Shown here: positions 10,742 through 22,313 of the stretch, in pieces
Layout of the letters: each line of letters begins with the position of its first letter
How positions within the stretch are numbered: the first letter of the stretch is position 1
Assembly (NCBI RefSeq): GCF_009727055.1
Contig: NC_052359.1
Coordinates: 63,638,415-63,702,414 of the forward strand
Reading direction: 5' to 3'
Source of the DNA: Benincasa hispida
Taxonomy: Eukaryota; Streptophyta; Magnoliopsida; Cucurbitales; Cucurbitaceae
DNA length: 64,000 nucleotides
Program-made: the position numbers and the translations under genes
The notes under the pieces: model-generated
The model's input: only the letters and a program-made list of their open reading frames with translations
What the model was told of the DNA's origin: nothing
Databases searched by the model: none

Positions 10742-11160
10742 TTTATTTCTCAATCTCTAACTATCTTGAGTCCATCTTAGTAACGAATGACACTTCCTTC
10801 GATTATGGCCCAACTGATTACAAAATCCACATCATTGTTGAGTGACAGGTTCTGTCCAATCCATTTAGTTGTGATAACGTGAACTTTTTGGTCTACTAGG
10901 TTTTCTCAACAACGATAAATCAAGGATGTAAGATGGGCATTATAGTCAAAGCTCTGTGATGTGTGTACAATCATTTATGAATCCAATTGCACATGACTTT
11001 GACTCAGTTCTGAATAAAAATGTATGCTGCTCATCATACTTAGTGATCTCGAACAAGCCATGTGATTTTTTATTTATTGTACGAAGTCTCCACTTGCAAC
11101 CTTCCTCCCACTTCTTACACCGAATTATCCAAATCGTCGGTAAACTTTTTAAAACTATTT
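10742..11160 (-). pseudogene. MULE (MuDR-type) transposase remnant
   Basis: On the minus strand the right part (about 11150-10970) reads 'IRCKKWEEGCKWRLRTINKK' and then 'GLFEITKYDEQHTF'. This fits the N-terminal MuDR DNA-binding domain (C-x-W-R-x-R followed by F-x-I-x-K-Y and a His). About 130 bp further it jumps to 'CGFCNQLGHNRRKC' (10840-10800), the zinc knuckle that normally ends a MULE transposase after the SWIM region. The DDE catalytic core (several hundred residues) between these two is absent, so this is an internally deleted copy. It lies directly upstream, same strand, of the plant-mobile-domain remnant, and both could belong to one element. Confidence 0.65.
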
Positions 11161-11735
11161 TTTCAAATTTAATAAAATAAAATAAAATATTATAAGAAAT
11201 ATATTAAAAAAATCACAATAATTTTGTATTAAACTAAAAATATTAAACTTTTTAATTTATAAAAGCCAACTTTTTAAGGTTTATGAACATCAACTTTTTA
11301 AACATAACAATAAATTAAATTTTTTATAACCATTTTTAAACATAATAAAAAAATAAACTTTTTCAAACTATTTTAAACTATATTTTCAAAGTTAATACAA
11401 AAAAAAATCAAATATCATAAGAAATATATTTCAAAAAATCAGTATTAAATTAAAAATATGAAAGCATAAACATCAACTTTTTAAACATAACAATAAACTA
11501 TACTTAAATACAAACAAAAACAAACAAAATAAAAATAAGATTAACATGTTGGTATAACATCCCAACCATAAGATTAACACTAATAACAACTACTAAGATT
11601 AACACTAATAGAGAAAGAACTACTAACATTAATATGTAAATATTATTGAATTCAACATGATAGATCTACTAAATATAATAAAACTAGTAATAAATAAATA
11701 GTAAACTAACAAAGAAGGCAAAATGAGAGAACAAA
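11161..11735. other. AT-rich DNA, no feature seen
   Basis: Short imperfect repeats of 'aactttttaaacataacaataaa' type occur at 11270-11510, but no ORF, RNA gene or element end is visible. Confidence 0.4.
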
Positions 11736-11909
11736 GGCTGAAGGCAGTGAGAATGAGAGAATGAAGGCAGTGAGAAAATGTGAGAAAATGAGAGGCTAAA
11801 GGTTGTGAGAATGAAAGAACGAAGGCAGTGAGAAAATGTGAGAAAATGAGAGGCTGAAGGCAGTGAGAATAAGAGAACGAAGGTAGTGAGAAAATGTGAG
11901 AAAATGAGA
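11736..11909. repeat. Minisatellite, three 58-bp units
   Basis: Units start at 11736, 11794 and 11852, exactly 58 bp apart, each beginning 'ggct(g/a)aagg' and ending 'tgtgagaaaatgaga'. Purine-rich on the plus strand; only a few substitutions separate the units. Confidence 0.85.
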
Positions 11910-12010
11910 GGAGAGGAGCGGGGTTATAAGGTTAAAGGTCGAGTTTTGAAAACTTAACCCACGGACGTTCGGCGTTGGGAAAATTAAATGGATGGGACGA
12001 GACAAGACGT

Positions 12011-12103
12011 TGACACGCTACAGAAATTCAGATTCGTTTTAAAGGAGGTTGACGGTTCAAATCACTCTGACATGCGCTGCAGAGATTTAGATTCGTTTTA
12101 AAG
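12011..12103. repeat. Short direct repeat pair
   Basis: Two copies of a ~35-bp segment ending 'agattcgttttaaag' begin at 12011 and 12068, an offset close to the 58-bp period of the neighbouring minisatellite, although the sequence is different. Confidence 0.65.
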
Positions 12104-12139
12104 CCATCGCAGCATGCCACTCATCGTCTACTTCCACTA

Positions 12140-12232
12140 GGCGATCGTGTAGCACTTAGTATACGATCGTATAGTAAAAGGTAGGCGATCGTCTAATAGT
12201 AATAGCTAAGCGATCGTGTAGTGAGGAAAGAG
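12140..12232. repeat. CGATCG palindrome array, ~22-bp period
   Basis: CGATCG occurs at 12142, 12164, 12186 and 12211, i.e. at spacings of 22, 22 and 25 bp, each followed by 'TGTAG', 'TATAG' or 'TCTAA'. The same kind of unit and period is seen in the copia leader at 46894-47080. Confidence 0.75.
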
Positions 12233-12899
12233 AGCTCTCGAGAATGGGAGTTCGGAAGACGCTGTCGTGGAGAAGCCATCACAGCGTGCTGCTCAAACCC
12301 TCGACCTCTTCTTTAATTTTCGACAGGCCTTTTCTTCAAACAACTATCGACCTCCTCTTCAAATTTTATCGTCTTCTTCAATTTCCTTTAGGTCGAGGGT
12401 TGAATCCTCGACAAAATATTTTACACAAAATTCTCACCCTCGAAAACTCCAAAACAACCATAGATTTCTAAATAATTTCAGAACTACTATATTTTCCTAA
12501 ATTGTTTTCCTAATCACAATATTAAAAAAAAAAAAAAAAAAAAAACTCCGTTTACATTCAATATTTTTCCAAAAAAGTGTGCATTTTTATATATTATAAA
12601 AAGTAAAATCAAACTTCAATGCAACAACATTGAAAAACTAGAGGAAAAAGAAACGGACAAGAGGTAAATAAATGATTGAGAGTGTCGATTAGAGAGAGAA
12701 AAAATTACGACAAAATATAATTTTCTTTTATGAAAATAAATAAAATATAAATTATACCATTTGCAAAAATAGAATAAGATATATAATGAGAGAATTTAAA
12801 AAAATAGATATATTAATAATGTGTAACTAGTAGCCATACCATGCCGCCCCCAAATGTTCGATAATCAAAAAAGATTTTATATTATATTTACTAAACACT
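12233..12899. other. Anonymous DNA with poly-A tract
   Basis: Contains a poly-A run at about 12524-12544. Short ORFs at 12244-12500 overlap in two frames and look like chance. No feature supported. Confidence 0.4.
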
Positions 12900-13440
12900 T
12901 GATAGGCTGTTCATGTATTGGATTGAGTTGAAAGACTTTTCACTCTCAATCCAATTATTAGAGTCGTAAATTTTTTCAATCCAAATAACCTTTATTAAAA
13001 AATGAACCCAACCCAACTCAACCATGAAATATTTGGGTTGGGTTGGTTCGAGTTAATCCCGTCATTTATTTATAATTTTGTTCGCAAAACGTAAATATGT
13101 AAAAATCTAATTTAATTATTTTCATATATTGAATTAAGATTAACAACTCAATTTCAATTTATATAGCGAAAATCTTCTATCTAAATTGAAAACTAATTTT
13201 GAGAGTTGTTGAAGAATAAATTATTCAAGAAATATTGAAATTAAATAAAATTAAAATCAATATATGTATAAATAATTGTATTATGAGTAATAGAAAAACA
13301 TATTTTAAAATTCATAATAAATTCGGGTTGGTTCGGATTATATTAAGTGAACCTATGAATCAACCAAATCCATAAAATTTTCATTTATTTGAACTTATCC
13401 AACCCAAATGAGTTGATAACCCAACCTATTGGGTTGATTG
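12900..13440. repeat. Possible hAT-type MITE remnant rich in TTGGGTTGG
   Basis: It begins 'taggctgttcatg', resembling the terminal sequence of hAT-derived miniature elements, and contains 'ttgggttgggttgg' at 13040-13056 and complementary 'aacccaacccaa' at 13006-13018, plus 'cggataac/ccaaccca' motifs at 13390-13440. The matching right terminal repeat was not found, so the class is tentative. Confidence 0.3.
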
Positions 13441-15465
13441 ATTTTTTCGAATTATCGAGTTTTTTGAATACTCCATAGTCAGAACAGGAAATCTAAAATC
13501 AAAATATTGTCGGATCAAAATATCGGTAATATTTTCGATATTTCGCGTATACATCAATGCTTTTTTTTTTTTTTTTTTTCTTTTTTTCTTTTTTTTAACA
13601 AAGATAATACTATTGATTTCCCTATCTGTGCGACTGTACCTCAAATATCGTGATTTTTTCATCTAATGGTTATAATTGTTTTCTCTTAAATATATATAGT
13701 TTTATGAACCGTTTTATAATTTTTATTCCAATCATACCCTCTATTTTACCAAAATAGATTTCATTTCGACGTATTTCTTTTTCATTTAGGATTATTATTT
13801 GCATTTCACTTAGTATTTGTCTTTTTCCTATTGATATAACTTTATTCGAGTACTCAATTTTGTTTTTTATGGAAAAAAAATCTATTTTGAGGGATTGAGT
13901 TTTTTCGAACCTAATGTAATTTTTCTTTTCTTAACCATATAGACTAAATTGAAAATACAAAACATATATTTTATTATTTTAGATTTAACCAACACAATTG
14001 GAGATGGTAATGTGAATATCAAATAAAAAGTTGAGGTCTTAATTATATGGAAATATTAGTAAGACGATTTTCGAAACAAAAGATTAAGTAAAAAAGTTTG
14101 CTAAAATATTATATTTACATTATTTTACATTTTGTTATTTTGTTTTTCAATATTTCATCGATTTTGTATGATATAACAAAAATTTTAGTTCATTCTAATA
14201 TTGTTGTCGCACCTATAAATCTATATTTATATTCTATTAAAATGGACAATGAGGAAGAATCTTTTCTCCCTATTTTACCCCTCGTTTTACCCTCAATCTT
14301 TGTTTAAGGGCAATGCGGGCAATGCATGCATATTTTCCTCCAACAAACACATCTTTTTAATAACTATCTCTTCTACAAAGAAACATTCAAACTAACTGCA
14401 AATGAACTATTTTGAACATTTGAAAATGAATAATTCTTCAATGTAAATATGTACGACACATTGAAAAATATATCATCAATGAAGGTATGTTATCTATGTT
14501 CTTTTTTCCTCTCTTTTTATATTTATTTCTTGGGACATTTCTTATGACATATTGTCATCTATGTTTTTTCTCTATTCTTATTCACTCCTTAATTACTAAT
14601 GTTTTTTAGGATAATCACTAGAGTTTCTTTTTTTTTTTTTTTTTCAAGAGATTGGACAGCGACAAATATATCATCAACTAAGGTATTTTATTTTTCTTAT
14701 TTTAAGTATTGTTTGTCATCTCTTTAAATATTATGATGTGTTTAGGTTTTTTGTTTCTGGTGACATTTCAAAACACGATCAACAATTTTATGATTTTATT
14801 TTATTTTCATATATATTTTGAAAGGTCCAATAAATTTTGTATCTTTTGTGTGTACTAGTTAAGGAATACGTGTACTAAATCTCGTAGTCTTAACTAAACC
14901 ATCTCATTATTATATTTTTTTTTTATTTTGTGTGATGTTTAAAAATGGTAAAATAGACACTTTAATTAAGTTTTATAAATATAAAATTAAACAAAAAGTT
15001 GTTAAAAAAATCTCAAAAGTTTAATATTTTTAATATTTATGCTAATAATTATTGAAGGGGAAAAACCTAATTATTACAAATTTCTTTAACAACTATATAT
15101 ATTTCTTAAGATTTTAGTCATCAACTTACTGTATTCAAATTGATTTTGTATCTAAACAAGTCTACTTGTTATGTTAAGAAGAAGATCTAAACAAATTTAG
15201 TTGAATATGTTTATTATTTTTACATTTTGATTGTTCAAATCTTCAAAACAAGATTCTATATCTAAATAAATTTTGTCTTTTAAAGAAATTCATTTTATTT
15301 TTATATACATATTTTAACCAGTATACTTTTCTTTTCAACACATTTGATAGTAAAAAAAATCATCAAACGAAGGTTTGTTATTTTTTTAAAAAAGTATTTT
15401 ATTCCATAAAAAAGGTGATAAGTTTAATTCTGTTTATTACTTTTCCTTACTTTTCGAAATGGTTG
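13441..15465. other. Anonymous AT-rich DNA
   Basis: About 2 kb with poly-T tracts (13561-13579, 14630-14645). Short hydrophobic ORFs such as 14098-14307 follow base composition and carry no motif I recognise. Confidence 0.4.
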
Positions 15466-15650
15466 TTTTTAAATATAGAAAAATGAATAAAGAAAAATTA
15501 CTATTTATTTGCGACAGATTGTGATAGACTATATGTATCTATCAAATAGACATGACTTATAGTCTATCATAATCTATCGTAGATAGATTGTGATATTTTG
15601 TTATTATTTATAAATATTTTCAATAGTTTTGTCATTTAAAATAATTTTCC
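15466..15650. repeat. Dispersed repeat, copy 1
   Basis: Contains 'gacagattgtgatagac', 'gtagatagattgtgat', 'atttataaatattttcaat' and 'ttgtcatttaaaataattt'. A second, diverged copy with the same order lies at 18560-18725. I recall such blocks as common in cucurbit introns; this is memory, not a search. Confidence 0.55.
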
Positions 15651-16129
15651 TTTTCAAAATATCTTCTTTAAAAGATATTCTAAAAACAGGCATTTACATA
15701 TAACCTATTTAAAAATGCATCTAAATAAATTCAAAATTTATTTGGAGTTCTTTCTTTATTTGACGAATGTTTAATAATTTTTTTTTCAAATGAAACAAAA
15801 AATTGTATCTAAATCATTTCCTTTTATTTAATTCTATAATTTTAAGAACATATAATATAATTTTATAATTAATGTTCATATAATATAATTTTATAATTAA
15901 TGTTTTTTTAGAAGAAAACTTTATTTATTAAAAGGTTATATTATGACGAGTTTGAGAAATTATAATAATTTCTCACATTCTTGATGTGGAGAATTTTTTT
16001 CTTCAATTTTAAAATGGCTAAATTGATAGATGATTTATCCACTTATTATTTGAGATCATAACTCCAAATATTGGAGAAAATGATGCGTAAAAAAAAATTT
16101 ATTTTCCAAAATGAATTTATCTAAAGAAT
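15651..16129. other. AT-rich DNA, no feature seen
   Basis: A short local duplication of 'catataatataattttataattaatgtt' type occurs at 15850-15905; otherwise nothing recognisable. Confidence 0.4.
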
Positions 16130-16330
16130 GATTTCAATTCAAGATTTGAAATTTGACCACCGTTTTTTAAACAGTATTGCGGGGTGCTAATACCTTCCCA
16201 CACATAAATAACTCCTTACCTCAATTCCACAGACCATTTTTTTTTTGTTTTTAGTTAAAATTTGTTTACTTTGTTTTGGTGTCCAGTCACACGATAAAAA
16301 ATATTGATGGCGACTCATTTTTATTTTCTT
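16130..16330 (+). mobile_element. Tat/Ogre-type gypsy LTR end remnant
   Basis: 'ggggtgctaataccttccca' at about 16180, then 'tggtgtccagtcacacgat' and 'gatggcgactcattt' at 16280-16320 resemble the R/U5 region and primer-site context (TGGCGACTC, tRNA-Arg-like) of plant Tat/Ogre elements. No LTR partner or coding domain is present; the assignment is by recalled signature. Confidence 0.45.
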
Positions 16331-16954
16331 TTAAAATTAATTATTTTTGAGAACGTCAATTGCCCTGCACCGTCTACATCTATCTCTTCCATTATTTTAA
16401 AAATTAAGCTAAAGTATATTTATAATTTTTACTTAAATCATTTTTATTTCCTAATAATTTATATTTCAAAGATTTTCAATTACGTCCAAGTTTATTTTAT
16501 TTTTATGATAATTAACCTAAAATAAAATATATATAGTTTTAAGACTATTTTTTCATTATTTAATTTATGTCAAATACTTGTTGATATATATTTATTCAAT
16601 ATAAAAAAATTAGCATAAAAATTGAGATTGTAACCAAATTTAACTAGTATATGAAAATGTGGACGGAAATATAGAGGAGAAAATTTAATGGTATGGTGAT
16701 GATTGGGTGATCATTAAGGCTGTTGTTCTGTTGCACAAAGTCGATGTTTTCTTCTTCAAGATATTGGGTCCATACTTTATGATTTGGGAATACGGAATGC
16801 GTGAAAAACGTGAATCACGTGCTCTTCTTTCTTCTTTTTATTGTGAAGAAAAAATAAAATATTATTTCAATCAAATAAAATAACACTTTTAGCAACTTTA
16901 GTAGAGGTATTTTTTAAAATTTTATTAAATAACAGAGACGATTTATGAGGTTTT
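16331..16954. other. AT-rich DNA, no feature seen
   Basis: The ORF at 16304-16525 is an AT-driven hydrophobic frame without motifs. Nothing else is supported. Confidence 0.4.
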
Positions 16955-17100
16955 ATCCGATTACGATGACTAAATTCTAATTTTTAAAATCATATGAACT
17001 AAATTTTAACCTAACTCAATTGACATGAATTTAAATTATCAACTTTTGAGGTTTTAAGTTTGATCTCCCACCTTCCTTATTATCAAAAATAGAATATATT
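16955..17100 (+). repeat. SINE-like dispersed module, copy 1
   Basis: 'taacctaactcaattgacatg' at about 17009, like a Pol III A box, is followed by 'aagtttgatctccca' about 50 bp on, where a B box would fall. The same layout is found at 17938-18015. Divergence is high, so RNA polymerase III origin is inference. Confidence 0.35.
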
Positions 17101-17164
17101 TTGATCTCAAATGTTACATTATAAAGAAATAAATAATTATTAAAACAAAAAGGTTTAGTTAATC

Positions 17165-17530
17165 TACATCTTTTCTTTAGAATTTTGAGAATGACGCAAG
17201 AATTATAATTGTTGAGGGTTGCTCAAGGAAAGGCTCACAATCCAAAGGATCTTCACGTCCTAAAAATAAAAAGTCAGTGAAAAATAAATACCAATTGAAA
17301 AATAAATAAGCTGAGGTTGAACTATCGCTCTGCAATCTTGAGAACCAGAAACATTTCTAACACCATTTCCATCATACAAACATGGGTATGTGTCAAAGAA
17401 CTGAGTTGTAAATAACTCCATTTGATCACCACAAATGGAGAGAGTATGTAATCTCCAAATGAGAGACCCGACCTTAATTTCTTTTTATGCTTAGTTGAAT
17501 TAGCCACTTTTAGTACTAACTTAAACATTG
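17165..17530 (-). other. Unassigned short coding-like segment
   Basis: On the minus strand a frame around 17430-17290 gives 'TYPCLYDGNGVRNVSGSQDC', which looks more protein-like than neighbouring frames. A second piece 'GREDPLDCEPFLEQP' follows at about 17260-17215. I do not recognise the family. It may be a fragment of a captured gene or chance; flanking stops are frequent. Confidence 0.2.
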
Positions 17531-17739
17531 AAGTGCAATAGGGTCAACACCACACCGATGCGAGGATCTATTATGCAAGTAAGCTCGGACAATGTCATCA
17601 GACATTTACAACAAATCCCAACGCGGATGAAATTCGAGCGCCAACAATAATTATCTAAATTTCTCTAATTTTCATCATTGTCAAAATTAAATTTAAAATT
17701 GCACTTCGTAATTGTTTTAAATTAATTAATAGACATTAC

Positions 17740-18030
17740 ACACTCATGGTTAAAACAAAATATTTTATGAAAAATCAAAGTTAAAAACGTAAAACTTAAA
17801 ACCTAGAGACCAAATTGAAACAAAACACAAATCATTAAAATGGTAACATTTTGAAACCTATAAACTAAAATGAAATTAAATTAAAAATTTAAGAACTAAA
17901 TTGGTAACATCTTGAAATTTAGAGATCAAATATAAACTAAATTCAACTGACATACGAGTATATTAATGTCTACAAAATTTGTGGTTCAAATCTACCGACC
18001 TCCCATTGTATTTTTTAAAAAAGAATATAT
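17740..18030 (+). repeat. SINE-like dispersed module, copy 2, with adjoining repeat
   Basis: Repeats of 'gagaccaaattgaaa', 'gaactaaattggtaacatcttgaaa' type (17810-17930) precede 'aaattcaactgacatacgag' and 'tgtggttcaaatctaccgacc' (17942-18000), an A-box/B-box-like spacing. It parallels 16955-17100. Confidence 0.4.
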
Positions 18031-18559
18031 TTTCCGTACAATCGATTATGTATTCCATCTAACTCTTGTTTATGGGCGATGATTTTTGTTGAAATAAGTA
18101 AGGTCTAAGTGATTCTTAGTTTACCTTTTTGTTTAAACTAGTGGACGGAATTAAAATTGAGTAAATATTGCAATATAGGTTTAAATTCAGGATTCGATTA
18201 AATGGAATTAAAAGTTTCTGACAAAAGTTAATACTTTAATTACAAAGTTGAATTTTCTTCCTATAAAAGAATTAGGGATATGTGCTCTTCTATATTTACT
18301 CACTCTACATCTAAAAATTCAACTATGGTAAGAAAGAAAATGAGGTAAAGTTGAGTAAGAGTAATAAAGAATTGAATTAGTATTTTCAATACATTTTGAT
18401 TTTTATACCTTCCCATACACTATTTTTCTATTGAATTATTTTTATCCTTTAATCTTGTGTCATTCTATACATAACTTAGCTTGGTTTGGGTATTTACCTT
18501 TTACTAAAAAGTTGGACAAAGTTTCAATCTGACCATTTCAAATGTGTTAAACCAAAAAT

Positions 18560-18725
18560 AAGTTTAAAAAATTTGTTTTCAAATATAGTAAAATATCACT
18601 GTCTATTAGTGATAAACATTGATAGATACTAGTGAACACAAATAGATTACTGATAGATTGTGACATTTTGCTGTATCTCAAAATATTTTCAATAATTTTT
18701 CATTTAAAACAATTTTTAAAAAACT
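18560..18725. repeat. Dispersed repeat, copy 2
   Basis: Diverged copy of the block at 15466-15650: 'attgatagatactagtg', 'ctgatagattgtgacattttg' and 'aatattttcaataatttttcatttaaaacaa' occur in the same order. Confidence 0.55.
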
Positions 18726-19085
18726 TAATTTTCTGTTTACGAGTATCATTATTGTCTTCTATTAGTTTGTATAGTATCTATGTTTTTAAAATTCATATCT
18801 AACCATTTTGATTATTTATCAAAACAGCACTAATAAAATTAAAATTGCTATTCCCGTTGCTGCCTTGTTCTTCACTCAAGAGTTTAGTCTAAAATATTTG
18901 AAGCCCAAGCCCATATATACTTTGACTTGAAATGATCACCCCATGGATCTTTAGTCCTTCCTTCTAAGGTGGATCTTTGGCCCATATTTTAAGGTACACT
19001 AGTTTTTATATGCATCCCAATCTTACATCAAACAAAAATTTAAATAGTTTTTAAGAAAGAGTATACCATAGATCAAACTATAATT
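18726..19085. other. No feature seen
   Basis: AT-rich sequence; 'aagcccaagcccatata' at 18902-18918 is reminiscent of gypsy LTR U3 sequence but too short to call. Confidence 0.35.
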
Positions 19086-19160
19086 CATTACTATAAAACT
19101 GAGCTTTAATGTCGGTTTAGAACTTACATTATAGGGGTACAATGTTGATAGCATCGAAAA
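19086..19160 (+). mobile_element. CACTA left-end scrap
   Basis: 'cattactataaaactgagctttaatgtcgg' (split: CATTACTATAAAACTGAG, then CTTTAATGTCGG) parallels the left end of the CACTA at 50369 (CACTAGATGAAATTTGGG, CTTTAATGTTGG). It is followed by 'tttagaacttacatta', like the inverted half of the subterminal repeat. Only about 75 bp remain, so it is a fragment of the same family. Confidence 0.5.
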
Positions 19161-20420
19161 TGTGCTATTTTCCTCTTCTTAATTCTAGGCATTACTATGT
19201 TTAATGTGTTTATTTAATGATTTTATAGGTATCGAGCATCTTGGAGGTAGAATCAGTCGCTACGAGCTGTTCAGGATTAATTTGAAGTAATTAGGAGCTT
19301 ATTTGAACATCTGGACTTCAAAATGACGAAAATGCCCTTAGATGGAACGTTGCGACGCTCAGTTGAGCATTGCACAACATTAGAAGATAGTAACCTCCAT
19401 AATGCTAAAAAGTAGGATAGCGTTGCAACGCTCCAAATTATGACGGAGGCCTCGCGTGCATCGTCTATCGTAAGGTTGCAACGCTAGCTACAATGTTGTA
19501 ACACTGCGACACCTGCTAATAATGTTTCTTCTTCGATTTAAGGCAGAGAATCACCTCAAATCCAATGTCCAGCCAAATTTCTTCTACTTCTCACCTCTCC
19601 CACTTGTAATTTTCTCTAATTTTTTTCTTCATCTCATGTAATTAGTCAAGATACAACCCAGATTTGTCTTCTTCATCCCATGGAAATGTAAGTTTTAGGG
19701 TTTTCTCTAGTTTACAGGATTTTGGATTGAACTCTATGTAGTCTTTTGAGTTTTATTTAAATTTAATCTTTATATCTTGATTATTAGTTTCCTTTCTGAT
19801 TGAATCGCTTTGTAATAATATTTTCTCTTGATTGTCTGAAAAATTACTTGGGGTTTTATGATCGAATGCGTAAGAGATTGACTTGTAATATGTGACATAA
19901 AATTATGAGTTGGTTTCTAAAAAACAAAAGGTTAGATAGGCTTGCGATTTGTTGTCTATAATGAATAGTATTGTTCCTATTAACCTAGGGGAAACTGTAT
20001 TGAATGTTTGGTTAGACGATGGAAACTAAATATTCATCCTAGCATAAGCCCTAAAGCATAATGTAGTTAGTTAAATGTGTTTTGTATGGATTCATCTAGC
20101 ATGTTTAACTAATTAGGTAATTAGGACCATTGGTTGGATGCCCAATCAATTGGGCTAGGCATAATTAAAAACCACAAGATTGCATTTGAATAACTCGATG
20201 AACAAGATTACATTGAGTCATTCCAATATTCGTCCTCTAAACCGGCATCTTGATTGATTGCATTTCTATCTTTTATCTTCTCGCATTTTCTTTTCTTGCA
20301 ATTTGACTTATCCAATCCACACAAAATCTTCCCCCTTCCCAATTTTACCACATTAACTAAACATGCACTTTGAGGAACTAATCTTACGTGCTCCCTTGTG
20401 GTTCGATCCAAGACTTGCCA

Positions 20421-20425
20421 CTTAT
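20421..20425. repeat. Target site duplication CTTAT (left)
   Basis: CTTAT immediately precedes the solo LTR and is repeated exactly at 22314-22318. Five bp is the standard duplication length for LTR retrotransposon integration. Confidence 0.9.
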
Positions 20426-22313
20426 TGAAGGAATAAAGTATGCAAATTAGCAGATCAATCTCCAACGCGTCCAAAGAAGAACTCGAACGCAACGATCAGA
20501 ATAGCCAACAACACGAATTGAAGAATCCTCGATCAATGTCGATTGCAACTCGATCCTCGACCCTCGAATAGAACAAAAACACCACCACAAAGGTTATCTT
20601 TGTATTCTCGGTGTGGGAATCGAGGAGTTGTGGGCTCTGTATGACTTTGGATAGAGGAATGAAGGAGGTAAATGATCGAGTAGACAATCGAGTAAGTGGG
20701 AGAAGGAAGAAGTCTATCGTATAGACTTGATACTTGATCGTGTAGTAAAAAGAAGCCTATCATATAGACTTGCTACTTGATCATATAGTAATGACTAACT
20801 ATCGTATAGTAAATTCGGTACTCTATCGTTTAGTAAAACTCTTTTACTTGATAATCTTTCTTTTTGTGAGACCGATTCAATGAATCATCAACATTAATTT
20901 TGGAAAACCATTTTCCTTTTTATCTCACAGTTACCATAACCGTGCATAACCTCCCACTCAAGTCGGTTATTAAAGAAAAAGAATAATTAATTATCATATA
21001 ATTAATATATTATAAATAAATATAATAACCAACTTATCATATTATATTTATAACCTATAGTTTTAATATTTCATCATATGAAACATATAAACCATAGTTC
21101 TTTTTCTATTATGGTATTAAATATAAATCATATTTATATTAGTTCCTCCAATTAATAATGTATCAAATACATTATATCAATTATATCACATATAATTGAA
21201 TCAATTTAATTATATCATATATAATCAAATTTCCTCTTGTTAATTTGAACACTTTAAACTAACCTAAAATCTGATTCTACACTTGAACCCATTGAGCTAC
21301 TAGGGTGACCTTATACACCTGTAGCTTGAAGCTCCAAAGGTAACTGACTCTCTTTAATCACGAGATCTACCATCTGTTAACTATTGGTCACTCCACTAAA
21401 TATCGATAGTTGCACTCTTCGCACTACATATATATTTCTGTGTCCATTGGATATAACCAATCAATAGTGAGATAACCCTTCACAAATCGCTCGTAAGTAC
21501 AGCTTGGACAAATTATCGTTTTACCCCTGTAGTTACATCTAACTCCTTAAGTACCACTGATTCCTTTAATAAACAATAAGCCATTGTCCTACTATGACTG
21601 AGTTCTCTCTTCCCAAGAGAGGGTGTGACCACTATGTTCAAGACCCGGAATCTACCCTTAAGGGAGAAATTTATCTACTTAACCCTACTTTGGGAAAGGA
21701 GTGAATTCCGTCCTGTGTAGCGGAGTTCCCAACTCTCCAATCAGAGGAATCCCCAAAACGGTAGGCTTGTTGTGTTGGCAATCTGGCCACTCTCACCCAT
21801 ATAAATCAAAGGGCCTCCTTTATGAGTAAAAGTTCCTAACTGACTCAGGATTAAGATCATGTCATCTATGGTCATCCTAGTGAAATGTAAGTCTCAATTA
21901 TGAACGGCGTTATATAAAGAGACTAATCATTTCGTGGTCCGGTCTTATACAAACTCCTTGTAGTATAGAATACCCCCGCCCGTATATCCTCCCATGAATG
22001 GTCAAAATCAGACCATTTGTAGCACTTTACAACACTTGTAACATCTACAAAGAGGGCCATATCCGTAGTATCACAAGTATAAGGTATCACTCATTTATCC
22101 TTATACTACAGACCATTTAGGTTATTACTTGAGGCATGATCCACTTGTATGTCTCCACATACATGCTTAAGTTACATAAAATAATCACGGATCTTAGATG
22201 ATTGGATTGAGTAAATGCTTATAAAATAATACTTATTTTATTAATAGCAATATGTTTACAGAGTGTTTACAAACTACGAGACTACCAGGAGAATTAGGTC
22301 ACCAATCCCAACA
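20426..22313 (-). mobile_element. Copia solo LTR, minus orientation
   Basis: On the plus strand it runs from TGAAGGAATAAAG to AATCCCAACA, so on the minus strand it has the family's TGTTGGGAT...TTCCTTCA ends. It is 1,888 bp long with perfect CTTAT duplications on both sides and no internal sequence, the classic product of LTR-LTR recombination. The family core 'gcactcttcgcactac' and 'ttttacccctgtagttacatc' lie at about 21413 and 21520. Five 'atcgtatag/atcgtgtag'-type motifs lie at 20690-20840. Confidence 0.92.

Noticed and set aside
12244..12500. Overlapping ORFs in two frames as a small gene
   Set aside because: No motif, no initiation context, and composition explains the openness.
12900..13440. 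Full hAT element
   Set aside because: No transposase and no matching right terminal repeat; kept only as a tentative MITE remnant.
14098..14307. Small membrane protein
   Set aside because: The hydrophobic residues come from AT-rich codons; no conserved context or signal.
20208..20763. Minus-strand ORFs as a host gene
   Set aside because: They span the boundary between the Athila LTR and the copia solo LTR, so they are composite frames.
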